The notes below the pieces were generated by a model. The model was not told the DNA's origin, did no database searches, and was given only the letters and a program-made list of their open reading frames with translations. Positions 30,417-39,479 of a stretch of DNA of 48,429 nt are shown here, piece after piece. Every line of letters starts with the position of its first letter. The stretch's first letter is position 1. Origin of the DNA: JAGLSB01 sp023135955 (GTDB lineage: Bacteria > Bacteroidota > Bacteroidia > Bacteroidales > GCA-2748055); the NCBI GenBank assembly GCA_030673645.1, contig DAOVIO010000017.1, positions 1-48,429 of the forward strand. The letters run 5' to 3'. The position numbers and the translations under genes are program-made.

Positions 30417-31617
30417 AGCATATAAATCAACTACTCTCCAGGGAGCACAAACTAACATCGATACCTATGTTGTTAAAATAGCAAATTTTGGATGGAAGCG
30501 AAATCTTGATTATGGATATGTGCTTCCTCATCCTACAATAACGGTGAAACCAGATCTATCTGTGAGCAAGGGTGATTATATACATATTGAAATAGATGAT
30601 GAGATCAGATTGTGTACTTATATCGATAAAATCGAGGAGCCTCCGGACGGGCAATCTAAGATCATTTATTGCTGGGACATACTCAATAAATTGAAAGATA
30701 CTTATGTAGCTGATTTGCAGTCTGATGCTTCCTGGTGGAGTGCTGATAGTTGGTGGAGTGGGCTGAGCTCAGCTGATAAAGAAAAGCTGTTCCAATATAC
30801 CAGCGGAGTATATACACAATCTGAATATCAATATATCGGAGCCTTGTTCTTTATCCAGATGGCAATGTATAAGTGTTGTGGCCTGGCAATGTCAGCAGCA
30901 CAAACCAGCCAGATCAAGGACTTGGATTCCAATTTTGACCGTTATTTGGATCCGTCCCACAGAGAAAATGTAATCAATGGAAATATGGCATTTCAATTAT
31001 TCCAGGTTAGATATATCGGGGCATCTGATTTTACTGATGAGAATTATGAAAGGGCTACTTTATTAGATGTGTTCCATTGGATCATAAGGACACTTGAGGT
31101 TCAATTCACTTACGAGACGGTGAGTAATGATGTAGAGATGGTGCTACTTCCTTATTCTGCTCCATCTGTGCCAAGTGCCGATGATGCAGGGTACTCACCT
31201 AAAGATGTGCAGCTCTATGACGGAGCTACTGTTAAAGTGACCACCGTGATGCAGGCTTATCCAGCACCTAATGTATTCTATTATTATTATGTGACCGGAT
31301 GGAATCCAGTACAAGAGGTTGAACATGGCCCTGCTGCTCCCGGAACTGGAGAAAAGTTCAAAAGCTTAACACTACCAAATCACTTTACTCTATGCTATAA
31401 ACACCCGGCCGGTTCCACCCTATATGAGTTTGGGCATTATGATGGGTTACATACATTTCTTGAGCAGTATGTTGCTGTATTGGAAGATATATTTACAACA
31501 GAATGGGAAGAGAAAACTTTTTATATGCATCTGGAGGAAGATCGTGACGCCCTGGAAATCAATTATGATCTGAGCAAAGGCATAGCAAAAATTACATATT
31601 TGGATGAGGTTACATAA
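30406..31617 (+). CDS. Distal tail/baseplate protein
   Basis: A 403-residue protein following the tape measure with an 11-base overlap. It has a strand-rich start (TNIDTYVVKIANFGWKRNL, ISVSKGDYIHIEIDDEIRLCTYID-like segment) with tail-protein character, and a Trp/Ser-rich insert (WWSADSWWSG). Its place suggests a distal tail or hub protein. No family is securely identified. Confidence 0.5.
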   Translation: MLVKAYKSTTLQGAQTNIDTYVVKIANFGWKRNLDYGYVLPHPTITVKPDLSVSKGDYIHIEIDDEIRLCTYIDKIEEPPDGQSKIIYCWDILNKLKDTYVADLQSDASWWSADSWWSGLSSADKEKLFQYTSGVYTQSEYQYIGALFFIQMAMYKCCGLAMSAAQTSQIKDLDSNFDRYLDPSHRENVINGNMAFQLFQVRYIGASDFTDENYERATLLDVFHWIIRTLEVQFTYETVSNDVEMVLLPYSAPSVPSADDAGYSPKDVQLYDGATVKVTTVMQAYPAPNVFYYYYVTGWNPVQEVEHGPAAPGTGEKFKSLTLPNHFTLCYKHPAGSTLYEFGHYDGLHTFLEQYVAVLEDIFTTEWEEKTFYMHLEEDRDALEINYDLSKGIAKITYLDEVT

Positions 31618-32262
31618 ATGGATAAACCTAAATTTGTCGTTAATGGCATCACGGTAGATCTTGAGGATTATCAATGTGAGGTCACACCGGCATGGAAACA
31701 ACCGAAAAAGATACACACGAGCGTTCTTAACGGCACGAAGAGCATTACGTATCCGAACGGATTAGCGGCCGGAGAAGGGCGTTATTCAGCTGAGATCCTT
31801 ATCTGGAATACAGACGGTTATCTTTCCAATATAGAACAGGATGATGTGATCGATTATTATCCTTATGGAGATGAAGGGATCCATTTTAACTGTATAGTGA
31901 ATGAGTATCTGCCGTTCAAAGCAGAAAAAGATTATTTAATGATTAATTGCTGTTTGATCCGCATAGAGAGTGAGGAGTACACGGATAATCCACTGAAGCC
32001 GGCAACACCGGTTGCGGATCCGGTTGGACATACGTTCCACACTGGAGATATTCCTGTCGAAGTAGAGCTTAGTTGCGCAAATTTAGGCACGTCTATATAT
32101 TATACAACAGATGGTAAGGATCCCACGACTTCTTCAACGAAATACACTACCGCAATAGAAATTAGTATAACTACTACCCTGAAAGCCAGGGCTTATGTGG
32201 ATGATATGCCATCCAGATTCAGCTTGATCATGACAGAAGTATATACTTATGATCCGGTATAG
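31618..32262 (+). CDS. Tail protein with chitobiase C-terminal-like domain
   Basis: A 214-residue protein. Residues 1-125 look like tail sequence (VDLEDYQCEVTPAWKQPKK, ITYPNGLAAGEGRYSAEILIWN). Residues 128-214 match the chitobiase/beta-hexosaminidase C-terminal-like fold: PVGHTFHTGDIPVEVELS, then IYYTTDGKDPTTSSTKYT and ITTTLKARAYVDDM. This fold is an adhesion or carbohydrate-associated module often joined to extracellular proteins. The ATG immediately follows the upstream TAA. Confidence 0.65.
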   Translation: MDKPKFVVNGITVDLEDYQCEVTPAWKQPKKIHTSVLNGTKSITYPNGLAAGEGRYSAEILIWNTDGYLSNIEQDDVIDYYPYGDEGIHFNCIVNEYLPFKAEKDYLMINCCLIRIESEEYTDNPLKPATPVADPVGHTFHTGDIPVEVELSCANLGTSIYYTTDGKDPTTSSTKYTTAIEISITTTLKARAYVDDMPSRFSLIMTEVYTYDPV

Positions 32263-32273
32263 GAGATAGAAGC

Positions 32274-32690
32274 ATGGCTATTATAGTTGGATTTAATTTA
32301 GTTGATAATGCCAGCCCGGTTACGAGGCTTGAGCTGCCTGCCGGTAAAGTTGATCATCAGCCGTCTACTAAATATCTAAAGGGTGGAGTGGATCCTCATG
32401 ATCTCTCCCGGATCTTTAAGGTTGGAAAATATCATGAAGATACATTTACATGTGAGGTACATCTAACTCCTGAAGAGTATGAGGCTCTCATGGATTACAT
32501 TGCAGACGCTACTGAGTTGAGAATAGAGTACACCATCGGGATCGTTAGTAATGATCAACGGCAATATATAATATCAGAGATCACAAAGTATCCATCCCGG
32601 CCAGATGATATGCTGGAGGTTCGAGCAACATCGAGCTTCACATTGGTGAGCCGGTACATTTCAACTCCATCGATCGTCAATCCACCGTAA
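32274..32690 (+). CDS. Tail protein, last gene of the prophage
   Basis: A 138-residue protein beginning IVGFNLVDNASPVTRLELPAG and containing EVHLTPEEYEALMDYIADATELRIEYTIG. It is beta-rich, and small tail or baseplate attachment proteins have a similar length. It is followed by the terminator at 32712 and the right phage end. Exact role unknown. Confidence 0.5.
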   Translation: MAIIVGFNLVDNASPVTRLELPAGKVDHQPSTKYLKGGVDPHDLSRIFKVGKYHEDTFTCEVHLTPEEYEALMDYIADATELRIEYTIGIVSNDQRQYIISEITKYPSRPDDMLEVRATSSFTLVSRYISTPSIVNPP

Positions 32691-32711
32691 AAGAAAACGC
32701 TCGAAAATTAT

Positions 32712-32754
32712 TAAAACAATTGATGAGAAATTCTCAGGGATTGTTTTATTTTTT
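32712..32754 (+). terminator. Late-operon terminator overlapping the right phage end
   Basis: TAAAACAAT (32712-32720) and ATTGTTTTA (32740-32748) form an outer stem. An inner TGAGAA-A-TTCTCA palindrome (32724-32736) is separated from it by a 3x3 internal loop, and six T follow. It closes the structural operon. The inner palindrome and the TTTTTTCTCA right after the T run contain the same TGAGAA word as the left-end sites, so terminator and end sites appear to be shared. Confidence 0.75.
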
Positions 32755-32765
32755 CTCAGGAATTT

Positions 32766-34037
32766 TTGCGGGGGATAGTTACTGATGGTACAAATATTTA
32801 TGGTAATGTATCTGGTATTTGGAAACCCGAGTTCAATCCGTATTGCATTACCGGAGATATTAGTATACTAAGTGATGATGAGCTTGTTATTGATCCAGGC
32901 GTCCAGATAACAGCTAATGATAACAGTCATTTTATAATTTATGGAAAATTGCATGCAGATGCATTTGATGGCGAACCTATTATCTTCACATCAGAAAATG
33001 AGTGGGACGGGATTACATTTCAGAATACTCAACAAGAAAATATCATAAGGAACTGCCATATCTCTAAAGCAACTGTTTGCGCAATCGAAATAGATTCTTC
33101 CCAAGTAGATATTATTGAAAATACAATTTTTGAAAATACAAGTTCTGATTTATCTACTGCAATTAATGTTAATTACTCAGATGAAGTTCTCATCCACAAA
33201 AATATTATAGCAAATAATATTAGTTCAGAACTAAGTGGTGGTATAGGATGTACATATTCCAACATAGAAATTTCTAATAATTTACTTGTGAATAATACTG
33301 GTTTATCTGCTGGAGCAATTAGTTTAAGAAGTAATTCTGATGCAACCTTAATTAATAATACGATTGCGAACAACTTGTCACAAAACAGTGTAATTTTCAT
33401 TTTTAATTCATCCCCAATTATCACAAATACAATTATCTCAGATACAGGGAATGTTTTTTATATTCTTCTTGGTTTCCCGACTGTTTCATATAGTTGTATT
33501 ACGGGTGGTTATGAAGGTATAGGGAATATTGATGATGATCCTGAGTTTGTAAATCCTTCTATAGGAAGCGGAGCAGAATTTGATGGTCTTTCAGCTTCCT
33601 GGGATCTGCTGGAAAGTTCTCCTTGTATTGATGTTGGTGATAATTCTCCTGTTTATTGGGAATTTGATCTGCAAGGAAATCCGCGAATTTATAATGAAAA
33701 CGTAGATATAGGTGCCTATGAATATATCATAACCAATATTGAAGATCATTTTATTTCAGTAGCTTCAGCTCTAATAGGCAACTATCCCAATCCGTTCAAT
33801 CCTGAAACAACAATCAGTTTCTCTAATCACAAATCTGGTTATATAATTATTGAAGTCTATAACATTAAGGGTCAAAAAATAAGAACTTTAGTGGATAAAC
33901 ATTTAAAAGCTTCAAATCATACGGTTGTTTGGGATGGGAGAAATGAAACGAGCAAATCAGTTTCGAGTGGTATTTACTTTTATAAAATGAAATCAGGGAA
34001 TTATTCCTCAACTAAAAAGATGATTTTATTGAAGTAA
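32766..34037 (+). pseudogene. 5'-truncated secreted beta-helix protein
   Basis: The frame is open from the prophage junction and starts in mid-domain (GNVSGIWKPEFNPYCITGDISI), with no signal peptide and only a TTG near the junction. Residues 30-230 form a right-handed parallel beta-helix (VDIIENTIFENTS, VLIHKNIIANNISS, IEISNNLLVNNTG, ATLINNTIANNLS). The end has the NYPNPFNPETTI C-terminal sorting domain with IKGQKIRTLV and SSGIYFYKM, as in type IX secretion cargo. It looks like a host surface protein cut by the prophage; its 5' part is not found at the left end within this window. Confidence 0.75.
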
Positions 34038-34110
34038 AAGGCTTTTTAAAATGTTAATGTTAACCATCTGGCAGAAATGCCATACAAAAAAAGAAACAAG
34101 GAGAAACAAA

Positions 34111-35649
34111 ATGAAAAGAATTAAAATTACTGGAATAATAATGATTTTGATATTATCATTTATTCCGCAATTATGTCAGGCAGATGATTGGGATATCACA
34201 GCGGGAACACTTTTCAATTTCGATACAGAACCAGTTGATGAATCAGTATTAGCCAAAATTGACGATACTCACTTTTTGTGTGTTTATGCAACTAATACTT
34301 ATTGGATGCCACCAACTGTAAATGCAGTTGCAGCCATATTAACTGTTGATACAGCAACTGGCACAATTACAAGAGAAAATGATCCCTTTATTTTTGATTA
34401 CGAGTGGGGATTAAATCCAGCTATATCTAAAATTGACAATTCGCATTACCTATGTACTTTTAGTGGCTTGGATGGTGTTGGTAAATCAGTGGTATTGACG
34501 GTAGATCTTGACACATGGGTAATTACTACTGAAACATTTTTTGTATTTGAAACAGATCAAGCATGTTATCCTGTTTTATCCAAAATTGATGATTCAGTTC
34601 CGGGAATTGATTTTTATCTATGTGCTTATTCATATTGGAATGCAGAAGGTGCAGGCAAGTCAGTAGTATTAACTGTAGATACTAGTACCTGGACAATCGA
34701 TATGATAGCACCTTTTGAGTTTCAGTCAAGTCCTATAGAGACTCCTACTTTATCTAAAATTGATGATAATCATTTTCTCTGTGCTTATGTTTATGAAACC
34801 CCAACTTGGGACTATTTTGGCAGAGCAGTTGTATTAACTGTTGATACTGATACATGGACTATCAATCTGGAAACACCTTTTGATTTTGAGGAAAATTATA
34901 CCTGGCAACCTGCTTTATCTAAAATTGATGAAAATCATTATCTTTGTGCTTATGCGTATGAAACTCCAACTTGGGACATGTTTGGCAAATCAGTTGTACT
35001 AACTGTTGATACTGATACATGGACTATCAACCAGGAAATACCTTTTGATTCTGGTATGGAGATAGCATCTCCGTCTTTATCTAAATTAGATGATGAACAT
35101 TATCTCAGTGCTTTTGCTTTGGGTAGTTGGGAGCCTGTTGGTGCATCTATTGTACTGAATATAGATAACGACACCTGGGAAATCACTCAAGTATCAGATC
35201 TGATTTTTGACCCTACTACAATGAGAGGATCTTCCCCATATTTATCCCAAATAGATGATAGAAATTATCTTTGTACTTATAATACTCTACCTGGGGGGCC
35301 AGAAGGTTGGTCAGTTATACTTAATGTTGAGTTTCCTCCTGTAGGCATTGATGATAATCAAATTGTTTCCCATGTAGCTGACCTAAGTAATAATTACCCC
35401 AATCCATTTAATCCTGAAACAACTATCAATTATCAACTTCCTGAAAATTCTAGGGTAGAACTTTCTGTCTTTAACTTAAAAGGACAAAAAGTGAAAACTC
35501 TAATAAATGAAACGCTTGAATCTGGTAACCATACAGTTATTTGGAATGGTACCGATAATAATGATAAATCAGTTTCCTCGGGAATATATTTCTATAAAAT
35601 GAAAACAGATAACCATGAAGAAACCAAAAAAATGATATTGATGAAATAA
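34111..35649 (+). CDS. Secreted repeat protein with C-terminal sorting domain
   Basis: The ATG at 34111 follows AAGGAGAAACAAA and starts a 512-residue protein with a signal peptide (KITGIIMILILSFIPQLCQAD). Seven or so repeats of about 45-55 residues follow, with SKIDDNHFLCAY and GKSVVLTVDTDTWTI cores, as expected of a beta-propeller. The C-terminus carries NYPNPFNPETTINYQLPEN and SSGIYFYKMK, the type IX-type sorting domain. It is probably displayed on or released from the cell surface. Upstream in-frame ATGs (34051) lack a ribosome site. Confidence 0.75.
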   Translation: MKRIKITGIIMILILSFIPQLCQADDWDITAGTLFNFDTEPVDESVLAKIDDTHFLCVYATNTYWMPPTVNAVAAILTVDTATGTITRENDPFIFDYEWGLNPAISKIDNSHYLCTFSGLDGVGKSVVLTVDLDTWVITTETFFVFETDQACYPVLSKIDDSVPGIDFYLCAYSYWNAEGAGKSVVLTVDTSTWTIDMIAPFEFQSSPIETPTLSKIDDNHFLCAYVYETPTWDYFGRAVVLTVDTDTWTINLETPFDFEENYTWQPALSKIDENHYLCAYAYETPTWDMFGKSVVLTVDTDTWTINQEIPFDSGMEIASPSLSKLDDEHYLSAFALGSWEPVGASIVLNIDNDTWEITQVSDLIFDPTTMRGSSPYLSQIDDRNYLCTYNTLPGGPEGWSVILNVEFPPVGIDDNQIVSHVADLSNNYPNPFNPETTINYQLPENSRVELSVFNLKGQKVKTLINETLESGNHTVIWNGTDNNDKSVSSGIYFYKMKTDNHEETKKMILMK

Positions 35650-35701
35650 GTGAAATAGGGAAACAGAAGAATTGATCTGTAATTTCGCTAAGATCAACTT
35701 A

Positions 35702-35739
35702 AAAAAGCCTTTCGAGCTTACAAACCCGAAAGGCTTTTT
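35702..35739. terminator. Bidirectional intrinsic terminator
   Basis: AAAAAGCCTTTCG and CGAAAGGCTTTTT form a perfect 13-bp stem with a 12-base loop. It has A and T runs on both sides, so it serves the gene ending at 35649 and the convergent gene ending at 35775. Confidence 0.9.
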
Positions 35740-35774
35740 AATAAATTAAAGTATATTCTTAATCTCTAATACTG

Positions 35775-36161
35775 CTAGCTTACAATATGAACTGTTTCTT
35801 GATATTCAGAGCTGTCAAAGGCAAGTATCGGGTAGAAGATAATTGGAAGTAATATCATCCCAACTCCAAAACCGGTTCCTTTGCCAAATGCTTTAGCGAT
35901 ATCAAGTGTTATAATGATTGCGATAATAAAATTCACAATAGGGATGAACATTAAGAAGATCCACCAGAGCGGTCTGCCGGCAATTTCCAGCTGGAGGATT
36001 ATGTTATATATCGGGACAATACATCCCCAACCCGGCTTACCAGCTTTTACAAAGATCTTCCACATAACAATGATCATAAAAGCAACAAATGCAAAATAAA
36101 AAATAAAAAAAACTATTCCTGGTCCTGAACTAACTTCCGAAGCGTACATATTATCATACAT
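35775..36161 (-). CDS. DUF5684-like membrane protein
   Basis: A 128-residue integral membrane protein with four hydrophobic segments. It has the pattern KAGKPGWGCIVPIYNIILQLEIAGRPLWWIFLMFIPIVNFIIAI, seen in DUF5684 proteins and before some signal peptidases. The start lies just after a GGAGGGAG site. Function unknown. Confidence 0.7.
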   Translation of the reverse strand: MYDNMYASEVSSGPGIVFFIFYFAFVAFMIIVMWKIFVKAGKPGWGCIVPIYNIILQLEIAGRPLWWIFLMFIPIVNFIIAIIITLDIAKAFGKGTGFGVGMILLPIIFYPILAFDSSEYQETVHIVS

Positions 36162-36229
36162 ATTCTCCCTCCTTTAATTTCTATGAATGAAATATCGAAT
36201 CATTTTGTTTGAAGTCAAGAATTATCTTA

Positions 36230-39200
36230 TTAAAAGATTATCATCTTAGGTCTAGTAACTCCTGCCCTGATCTGAGTATGACCGTTAATGTAGATATGTT
36301 TTCCCTTATTCTCCGATAAGGTTTTTTTATAATCCTCATTCATCTTGAAATTTCCAAATCCCTCTGTGAGTATGAGCGGAAATGGAATATCCTCGTTTCC
36401 GGTAAGTGCAACTCCGATCTCCTTACCAATAAATTGAACCAGATCAACGCTGTTTATCGAAGGTGCGATGATGCCCCTTACTTTCCTTTTGGTGGCCAGG
36501 ATAAGGATCTCATTATCAATTCTTTGGGTAAAGACTAGAATTTCATCTTCCTGACAACTATCTAATTGTGACGGCTTCTCAATTAGAATCAGCTTCCCGC
36601 TTGCTTCGGTTCCAAATCCTATAATTCCCTTCAAAGTCAATCCGCTATATGAGATAATAGCAGCTGTCCCACTCTCCACTCTTTCCACCTTACCCTTAAT
36701 GCCGGCCTTTAGTTGATAAGGATCTTTGTCATATTGAACTGTGACGATACCTGTTTCTAGATTAACCTCTTTTATCGTACCGGTCGTAGGCGATGAGACA
36801 ATGGAGGGAAGTGCAGTATTTTTATCAAAAATTCTGGAAGCTAACGAGTCTCCTGCATAAACAAAATCACCGACCCCTTTTTTCAGATAGGATTTTATCT
36901 GTTTTGGTTGAACATTAAGTCTTTTTGCTACATCGATTTTTTTAGGTTTGGTAGAATAATCCTGGATCTCACGCATGATAATAGTTCCTGAGTCGAGATT
37001 GATCTTTTCTACTTTTCCACGTACCGGTGCATCAAAATAGTAATGCTGGAACTTGAGTTCCTGGATAAAGGTTCTGTCTCCTATCTCAACTATGCGCTGG
37101 CCAAATTTCACTTCATCTCCCTCTTTTATCAGAAGAGATTTCTTTATATTATCGCTGTTCAAATTCAGATATGTTTTATCGAAAAGCGAGATCACATAAA
37201 CTCGTGGCGGATCGAACAGATTCTCACCGATAATTGTATCACTATTAACCTCATCTCCAGGTTTCACTAAGATATTCCCTTCATAAGGCAGTGCAACTTT
37301 ATGCTCTTGAGTACCGAAAATTATCGGTTTTTGCTTAATGAAACTTATAAAACTTTCTTCAATGGAGGGAATTTTATCAAATTGTGAGAAGAGCTCCATT
37401 GCCCTGTTTCCCGCATCAAAATTATCCTCCGGCAAAGCATCGATATAGAGTGGAAGATCGGATTCAAACTCTAAACCTGAACCATCCTCATTCAAATAAA
37501 ACCCTTTTCCCAGGATAATGGAAATATCCCGGGCTACTCCCCTTTTATTAGGAAGATAAAGTCTCTCTCCAACTTTGATCGTGTGTTTCTTATCATCTAC
37601 AGTCAGATTAAGTACGATTTTATCCTGTTTCCATTTTTGGGATAGGGGACGAATAGTTATTCCAATTTTTTCAAAGCATTCCGTTGTCATTAATTTAGTA
37701 GCTAATTTTTCATCAACAGCGCTCAGTTTACCTAAATGGGGAGAGATGAAATGCTTATCCTTCCAAACTTCAGTAATACCCTCGGGCTGGAAACCGTCGT
37801 AGATTATTGATAGAGCCTGTTCATTGGAATCTGTGTGAGATAGGACTCCACCTGCACCGATTAATATATTGATATCGTACATGTGAAATTTCTTAGCCTC
37901 TATAGCCTTTTCAATATAGAAGGCCTCTGTAATATTTTCCAGTTCTTTGTGCTTCAGCTTGATCTTATCCAGAAATCCGATCTCTTTAGTATTGAAATTC
38001 ATCTCCATATGCTGCTTCTTAGACATCCTAATAGCCTCTTTGGAAATGGCATGTTCAATTGCGATCTGCGGAGCAGCTGAAGGATTAAAGGTCGGGTAGA
38101 GCATTTTGTTGGCAATATAATTGGTGATGTAATTGTCATCCAGCCCATCCGGCAGCCACTTTTTAACATTGGCATATCCGGCATCTTTAAGTACATTAGA
38201 GATACTGTAGCTCATGCCGTAATTTGCACTTACTGTTCTAAAATATTCACCCAGGATATTGGAAAAAATATCGGTAGTTGCACCCCCAATATCAACAGCC
38301 ATCACATTTTCATCCAGTTTTTCACTTATCAGCTGAAGTGAATTTATCACGCTCATCGGGGTGGGAATAATATCATCATTAACTATCTTTTTTAGATGAG
38401 AATAACCGGGAGCCTGTTCCATTACATTATCCATAAAGAGTTGATGGATCTTCTCCCTGGCCGGCTGCAGGTTCTCTTCTGTAAGTTTTGGCCGCAGATT
38501 GGGAACGATAAAAAGATCGAATTTTTTACCGAATAATCCTGCAATGAATGATCTGGCTTCTGTATTACCGGCAAAGACCAGCGGGATATTGGTTTTATCT
38601 CCAAATTTCGGACTGGGATTTGCCAGTTGTAATATCTCACCCAATCGCAGGATAGGTGAGACTGCTCCACCATCTATACCACCGCACATGAGGATGATAT
38701 CGGGATGCAGAACGCTCATCGCCTGCATCTGCTCCAGACTGCTGCGCTTGTCATCTATGGCAAATGTATCGAGGATCACACCTCCCGCTCCAAAGGCGGT
38801 TCTCTTGCCGCTGCTGGCAGAATCGAACAGGGTGAGCCCGATCACCAATATCTGCAGTCCACCCCCGGCGCTGCTGGTGGTTAAATATAGTGTGTCGTCA
38901 TTGAACACAATCTTTGATCCCGAGAAACCGGATTCTAATAGGGGGATAGAGGTCTCTTTTTCAATATGTTTTATCGCCTCATAAACACCGATGTTAACAT
39001 CCTCTGTAGGTTTTTCTACAGTTGTGGCAGCGTGATGAAGTGATCTTAAGGTGAACTCATCTCCTGTTCTTTGGAGCAGGATCGCCTTGGTCGTAGTGCT
39101 GCCAACATCGGTAATTATTATATTCTTCTTGGCACTGATCAGGTTTTCACGTTGTGCCCAGTGCGGGATATCCGAAACATTTTCCCTTGCCATTTTTTTT

Positions 39201-39394
39201 GCCTCCTCCTCAGAAAGTGACATCTGCTTCATCAGTTTTTGTTTGATCTCCTCAATAACATAAGAGTATCTTCGTATATAGCCGAATTCATCTGTGCACC
39301 GGCTGCAGTAGTCACTGCCGATCTTTCCATCAGCAAAGTCTTCTCTTTCTTTTAAAACTCTCCCGCAACTTTTACAGACATATACTTTTTTCAT
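36230..39394 (-). CDS. MutL-family (glutamate mutase activator) ASKHA ATPase, extended
   Basis: A 1054-residue protein. Residues 1-40 are a zinc ribbon (Cys7-x2-Cys10 and Cys30-x2-Cys33). An ASKHA fold follows with a phosphate-binding TDVGSTTTKAILL at about residue 95 and VDIGGATTDIFS farther on, typical of MutL/GlmL, thought to protect or reactivate cobalamin-dependent glutamate mutase. MutL is usually about 450-600 residues; here the last 450 or so add hammerhead-like repeats (GKVEKINLDSGTI, GTIKEVNLETGIVTV, GKVERVESGTAAI). No mutase subunits lie in the window. Start: ATG after AAAAGGAGAAAAG. Confidence 0.8.
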   Translation of the reverse strand: MKKVYVCKSCGRVLKEREDFADGKIGSDYCSRCTDEFGYIRRYSYVIEEIKQKLMKQMSLSEEEAKKMARENVSDIPHWAQRENLISAKKNIIITDVGSTTTKAILLQRTGDEFTLRSLHHAATTVEKPTEDVNIGVYEAIKHIEKETSIPLLESGFSGSKIVFNDDTLYLTTSSAGGGLQILVIGLTLFDSASSGKRTAFGAGGVILDTFAIDDKRSSLEQMQAMSVLHPDIILMCGGIDGGAVSPILRLGEILQLANPSPKFGDKTNIPLVFAGNTEARSFIAGLFGKKFDLFIVPNLRPKLTEENLQPAREKIHQLFMDNVMEQAPGYSHLKKIVNDDIIPTPMSVINSLQLISEKLDENVMAVDIGGATTDIFSNILGEYFRTVSANYGMSYSISNVLKDAGYANVKKWLPDGLDDNYITNYIANKMLYPTFNPSAAPQIAIEHAISKEAIRMSKKQHMEMNFNTKEIGFLDKIKLKHKELENITEAFYIEKAIEAKKFHMYDINILIGAGGVLSHTDSNEQALSIIYDGFQPEGITEVWKDKHFISPHLGKLSAVDEKLATKLMTTECFEKIGITIRPLSQKWKQDKIVLNLTVDDKKHTIKVGERLYLPNKRGVARDISIILGKGFYLNEDGSGLEFESDLPLYIDALPEDNFDAGNRAMELFSQFDKIPSIEESFISFIKQKPIIFGTQEHKVALPYEGNILVKPGDEVNSDTIIGENLFDPPRVYVISLFDKTYLNLNSDNIKKSLLIKEGDEVKFGQRIVEIGDRTFIQELKFQHYYFDAPVRGKVEKINLDSGTIIMREIQDYSTKPKKIDVAKRLNVQPKQIKSYLKKGVGDFVYAGDSLASRIFDKNTALPSIVSSPTTGTIKEVNLETGIVTVQYDKDPYQLKAGIKGKVERVESGTAAIISYSGLTLKGIIGFGTEASGKLILIEKPSQLDSCQEDEILVFTQRIDNEILILATKRKVRGIIAPSINSVDLVQFIGKEIGVALTGNEDIPFPLILTEGFGNFKMNEDYKKTLSENKGKHIYINGHTQIRAGVTRPKMIIF

Positions 39395-39479
39395 CTTTTC
39401 TCCTTTTGGATTTTATTCTCGTTCCAAAGTTTTTTGGAGTGCAATAACCATTTTATTGGTTTTTAAAATATCGAATATT

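Larger units (their letters stand above)
1265..32758. mobile_element. Mu-like transposable prophage
   Basis: The gene set defines a transposable phage: S24 repressor, Ner/Cro-like regulator, MuA-like DDE transposase followed at once by a MuB-like ATPase, DUF3164 and GemA-like proteins, then terminase, MuF-like protein, portal, capsid and tail genes, all rightward except the repressor. The proposed ends both read inward as TGAGAAA: 1265 on the left, and the complement of TTTCTCA ending at 32758 on the right. The left end has four TGAGAAA sites in 171 bp, comparable with the L1-L3 layout of Mu. No matching 5-bp target duplication is seen (ATAAC at 1260-1264, GGAAT at 32759-32763; a GGAAT also occurs at 1257-1261, offset by 3 bp). 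Exact ends are therefore tentative. No frameshifted phage gene is evident. Confidence 0.85.
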
